Assembly (NCBI GenBank): GCA_002497895.1
Contig: DAFD01000107.1
Coordinates: forward strand, 1 to 5,581
Reading direction: 5' to 3'
Source: Euryarchaeota archaeon UBA175
Lineage (GTDB): Archaea; Thermoplasmatota; Poseidoniia; Poseidoniales; Thalassarchaeaceae
Length of the DNA stretch: 5,581 bases
Shown here piece by piece: positions 3,060 to 5,581 of the stretch; position 1 is the first letter of the stretch; each line of letters begins with the position of its first letter. The notes beneath the pieces were generated by a model that worked only from the letters and a program-made list of their open reading frames with translations, was not told the origin of the DNA and ran no database searches. The position numbers and the translations under genes were made by a program.

Positions 3060-5581
3060 ATGCGTCGCATATCCGCCGTGATGATGGTCCTCGTTCTCCT
3101 GACCGCGGCAGCACCAGTTATCGATGCTGCAAGCAAGGGTGTGATCTCTTGTACGCCAGCCGACTTGGAGATGCTTCCTGCTAACTGGGATATCGACGAT
3201 GGAGCCTGCGTCAGAGTTGATTTGGGCGTCCTATCTCCTGGAGATACGCTTTCCTTCGATGTCAACGCGAATACAGATGTTGACTTGCTTCTATTCTCAG
3301 CAAGCTCGATTTCCGTCTATCAAAACGAACAAAATTATCGCCATGAAACAGTTTGGCAGGGCGAGTCTGTATTCGAGTCATTTACTGGAGAAGGCACTTG
3401 GCATTGGACCACGCCCGACGATCGTGGCGATACTCGATGGTATCTCGTGCTCGACAATATGGCACACCCGCAGGATCAGGGTAATGGTGCTCAGGGTGGA
3501 TCTCTGGCTAGTGTAATTCTTGACGTTGAAGAAGTCGATTCACCTGTCTTCGGCGTGGTTGACACAATCGTTCGCCTCGAAACAGGGGGTCACTCGGTAC
3601 TCGCAGGTCCTTTGATGCTTGATGAAGGGACTCAAATCAATTTCTTTGCGACAACGATGGAGGGGCATCCTGACATTTTCCTCATGACTCAACCCCAACT
3701 CGATCTTTACCAGCAAGGTGGAACAGCCGCGACTCGAATCGATGAGACTGACATGTTACTGGTTTCTGACGAGCGAACCCTCGCTTGGTCGGTCACATCC
3801 GAGTACGCGGGCCAGGATCTCTTCCTCGTCGTCGACAATCGCGCAGGTCCTTCGGGTGGTGGCGCGGGTACGGGCTATGTCGCGACCACTGTGGTGATGG
3901 ATTTGGTCCCGGTTCTCAATCCCATGATTACTAATTCATCGACTCTGAGTATAGTCGATGTTGGCGCCGAGATTCTTCTCGACGCATCGGAAACACCGAA
4001 TCTCTCGAATCAGATAGATCGCGAAACAGGATTCCAGTGGGATACCAACGGAGATGGATACCACGATACTGCTGGCACTTCGATTATGGTCAGCTGGGAC
4101 GAGCCGACGCAGATCAGTGTCGGTCTACGTGTCGTCTCCGAGGATGGCCGAAGCGCCAGTATCTATTTCGACATATCAGTCGAGGATATTTCGCCACCGA
4201 GCGTCAGTCTTTCAGCCACCGATACGATACGCAAGGATTTCGATGACCAACTTTTGTTGACCGCTTCAATCGAGGATAATTGGGGCATTCAAACAGTCGA
4301 ATGGCTTGTCGATGACGAGGTCATCGATTACTACAGTAATTGGGATTGGCAAGATGGAAAGACATTCACATTCCGCTTCGATTCATCCTACGAACCCGGC
4401 GACCACGAGGTTAAGCTGAGGGTGACTGATAAGGAGAGTCAGATTACTGAAAAGATTGCAATCATCGATCTTTATGATTCGACTCCACCGATTGTGCCTG
4501 AACAGACGGTGGAGATGACAGTGATTTTGGGAGAACCATATCAATTCAACGCTGAGGCTATGGATGCTGAATCTCCGAATATGCAATTCTACTGGGACTT
4601 TGATGCCGAGACGGATAGCGACGACGACGGTATTACCGACAATGATGTAGACGCGAGCGGTGCAAAGGTCATCCAAGACTTCCAGATTAGAGGCACTATC
4701 CAAGTGATTTGCACAGTTGTAAATGATGCTGGAGTTTCAACGCAAGTCACTTACTACGTGACTGTGCGCTCTCTTGCTGACGACGACTCCGGAATCACTC
4801 CAATGGTCATTGCTCTGTTGGCTGTAATTCTGGTTCTACTCTTAGTCGGTGGTGTTGGCATGATATCGTGGCGCAGAATGTCAAACGCGCGCCTAGAAGC
4901 GCTACTCGCCGAGCAGGCCGAAGCCGAGGAAGAAGAACCTCGCGAACTCTCCGTAGAGGAGCAGAAAGCGATGTTCGGTGCTGGTTCTGTAACAATGGAT
5001 CAACCCGCTTCGATGTCGACGACATCTCCGTTTGGACAGTATGGCACGGGGATGTCGGGTGCCAGTGACCCACAGGCGACTATCGGCTCGGATGTGGCGA
5101 TGGGTGATTCTGACCTTGAGGCTCTGATGAACACACCCGGTCCGATTACCGCAGACGCACCATCCAGCCCGGCCGCGGACTTACTCGCTGAATTTGGCGA
5201 GGATGATTCGGTTGGCCGAGATGAAATAGTCGAATTTTCACATGATGACGGCGCTGGCACCAGCGATGATATTTGGTCACCAGAAGGTGTTGTTGGAGAT
5301 GAGATGGCAGACGCTTTGCCGGCTCCTCCTCCTCCTGCCCAAGAGCCGGATGCAAATTCGCTACTCGATGATGACCTCCCGACCCCTCCTCCGCCGGTCA
5401 GCGAGGATTTACCATCTCCACCAGCACCAGAAGATGTCGAATCCGATGTGGAAGACGTAGTGGAAGACATAGAAGATTCAGAAGATCTGCAAGAATCTGA
5501 AGAATCCGAGCCCGAATCCCGACTTGTGCAACAGGATTGTAGCCAGTGTGAGCAGCGATTCGAAGTCACACTTCCAGAGGG
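3060..5581 (+). CDS. Secreted-domain, single-span surface protein with acidic cytosolic tail and zinc knuckle (3' end cut off)
   Basis: The frame has no stop from 3060 to the edge (840 codons seen). Order: signal peptide 1-23 (MRR, hydrophobic core, cut near IDA-AS); a possible disulfide pair C31/C50; two tandem beta-rich repeats ending in WYLVLDN (127-133) and LFLVVDN (254-260), each followed by a Gly-rich loop and a Val-rich strand, like pre-peptidase C-terminal-type domains; a PKD-like domain with W327-D-T-N-G-D-G-Y-H-D336; an Ig-like domain about 381-473; another PKD-like domain about 474-570 with YWDF (511-514) and the Asp-rich loop 519-531; TM helix 582-602 followed by WRR; then an acidic, Pro-rich tail with three LPxPP repeats (753, 773, 784); finally C827-x2-C830, the start of a zinc knuckle. 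The Asp-rich loops probably bind Ca2+. Topology is type I: 560 residues outside, tail in the cytosol. Adhesion, polymer capture or envelope sensing are possible; no enzyme motif is visible. An in-frame GTG at 3045 is an alternative start, but AGGGGTGA (3041-3048) suits ATG 3060. Confidence 0.88.
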   Translation, partial: MRRISAVMMVLVLLTAAAPVIDAASKGVISCTPADLEMLPANWDIDDGACVRVDLGVLSPGDTLSFDVNANTDVDLLLFSASSISVYQNEQNYRHETVWQGESVFESFTGEGTWHWTTPDDRGDTRWYLVLDNMAHPQDQGNGAQGGSLASVILDVEEVDSPVFGVVDTIVRLETGGHSVLAGPLMLDEGTQINFFATTMEGHPDIFLMTQPQLDLYQQGGTAATRIDETDMLLVSDERTLAWSVTSEYAGQDLFLVVDNRAGPSGGGAGTGYVATTVVMDLVPVLNPMITNSSTLSIVDVGAEILLDASETPNLSNQIDRETGFQWDTNGDGYHDTAGTSIMVSWDEPTQISVGLRVVSEDGRSASIYFDISVEDISPPSVSLSATDTIRKDFDDQLLLTASIEDNWGIQTVEWLVDDEVIDYYSNWDWQDGKTFTFRFDSSYEPGDHEVKLRVTDKESQITEKIAIIDLYDSTPPIVPEQTVEMTVILGEPYQFNAEAMDAESPNMQFYWDFDAETDSDDDGITDNDVDASGAKVIQDFQIRGTIQVICTVVNDAGVSTQVTYYVTVRSLADDDSGITPMVIALLAVILVLLLVGGVGMISWRRMSNARLEALLAEQAEAEEEEPRELSVEEQKAMFGAGSVTMDQPASMSTTSPFGQYGTGMSGASDPQATIGSDVAMGDSDLEALMNTPGPITADAPSSPAADLLAEFGEDDSVGRDEIVEFSHDDGAGTSDDIWSPEGVVGDEMADALPAPPPPAQEPDANSLLDDDLPTPPPPVSEDLPSPPAPEDVESDVEDVVEDIEDSEDLQESEESEPESRLVQQDCSQCEQRFEVTLPE

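Noticed and set aside
5000..5569. Minus-strand frame rich in Ser and Gly (189 codons)
   Set aside because: It is the antisense of the acidic, Pro-rich tail of the surface protein; Ser/Gly runs arise from reading GAA/GAT/CCT codons backwards. The plus frame is continuous with signal peptide, TM helix and zinc knuckle.
1..5581. CRISPR array, IS element or rRNA
   Set aside because: No regularly spaced short repeats, no terminal inverted repeats with a transposase, and no rRNA-like sequence were seen on either strand.

Overview
The window looks like a piece of an archaeal genome, most likely a planktonic euryarchaeon of the Marine Group II / Poseidoniales type (Thermoplasmatota). The domain assignment is firm: it holds a complete ribosomal protein L15e, a family of Archaea and Eukarya only, with an archaeal Shine-Dalgarno site, beside a PRC-barrel protein. 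The lineage is an inference from moderate G+C and a large secreted, Ca-binding, single-span surface protein with a cytosolic zinc-knuckle tail.

Region 1 (1-2019) reads as a small, AT-richer genomic island in a tRNA gene. The first 21 bases are the last 21 nucleotides of a tRNA (T-loop, T-stem 3' strand, 7-nt acceptor strand, A73, CCA), probably tRNA-Tyr. Nearly the same sequence recurs at 1992-2019 with a 2-nt insertion that would break the acceptor stem, and without any tRNA 5' part. This is the pattern left when an integrase recombines at a tRNA 3' end: functional tRNA end on the left, displaced relic on the right. Between the repeats are four genes. Three unrecognised genes on the minus strand (1333->38) overlap each other by 8 and 4 bases and must be co-translated. 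The last encodes a small HNH-like zinc protein. One divergent plus-strand gene (1396-1917) fuses a CxxC/CxxC zinc module to a C-terminal ribbon-helix-helix domain, and is a candidate regulator of the operon. A 62-bp spacer separates the divergent starts and holds a palindromic AT-rich TATA-like core. No integrase or transposase is visible in the island.

Region 2 (2020-2974) is ordinary chromosome: a short leader with a hairpin and strong SD, rpl15e (195 aa), then a small PRC-barrel protein. Base composition changes sharply here: 15 of 60 bases are G/C at 1801-1860, but 39 of 60 at 2221-2280.

Region 3 (3060-5581) is one open reading frame running off the right edge (at least 840 codons). It encodes a type I membrane protein: signal peptide, two tandem beta-rich repeats, PKD/Ig-like domains with two Asp-rich Ca-binding-like loops, one TM helix, a long acidic and proline-rich cytosolic tail, and the start of a CxxC zinc knuckle.

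The most interesting object is the integrase-less four-gene island with its divergent operon/RHH-regulator layout. It may be an undescribed cargo module, but its function cannot be read from sequence alone.
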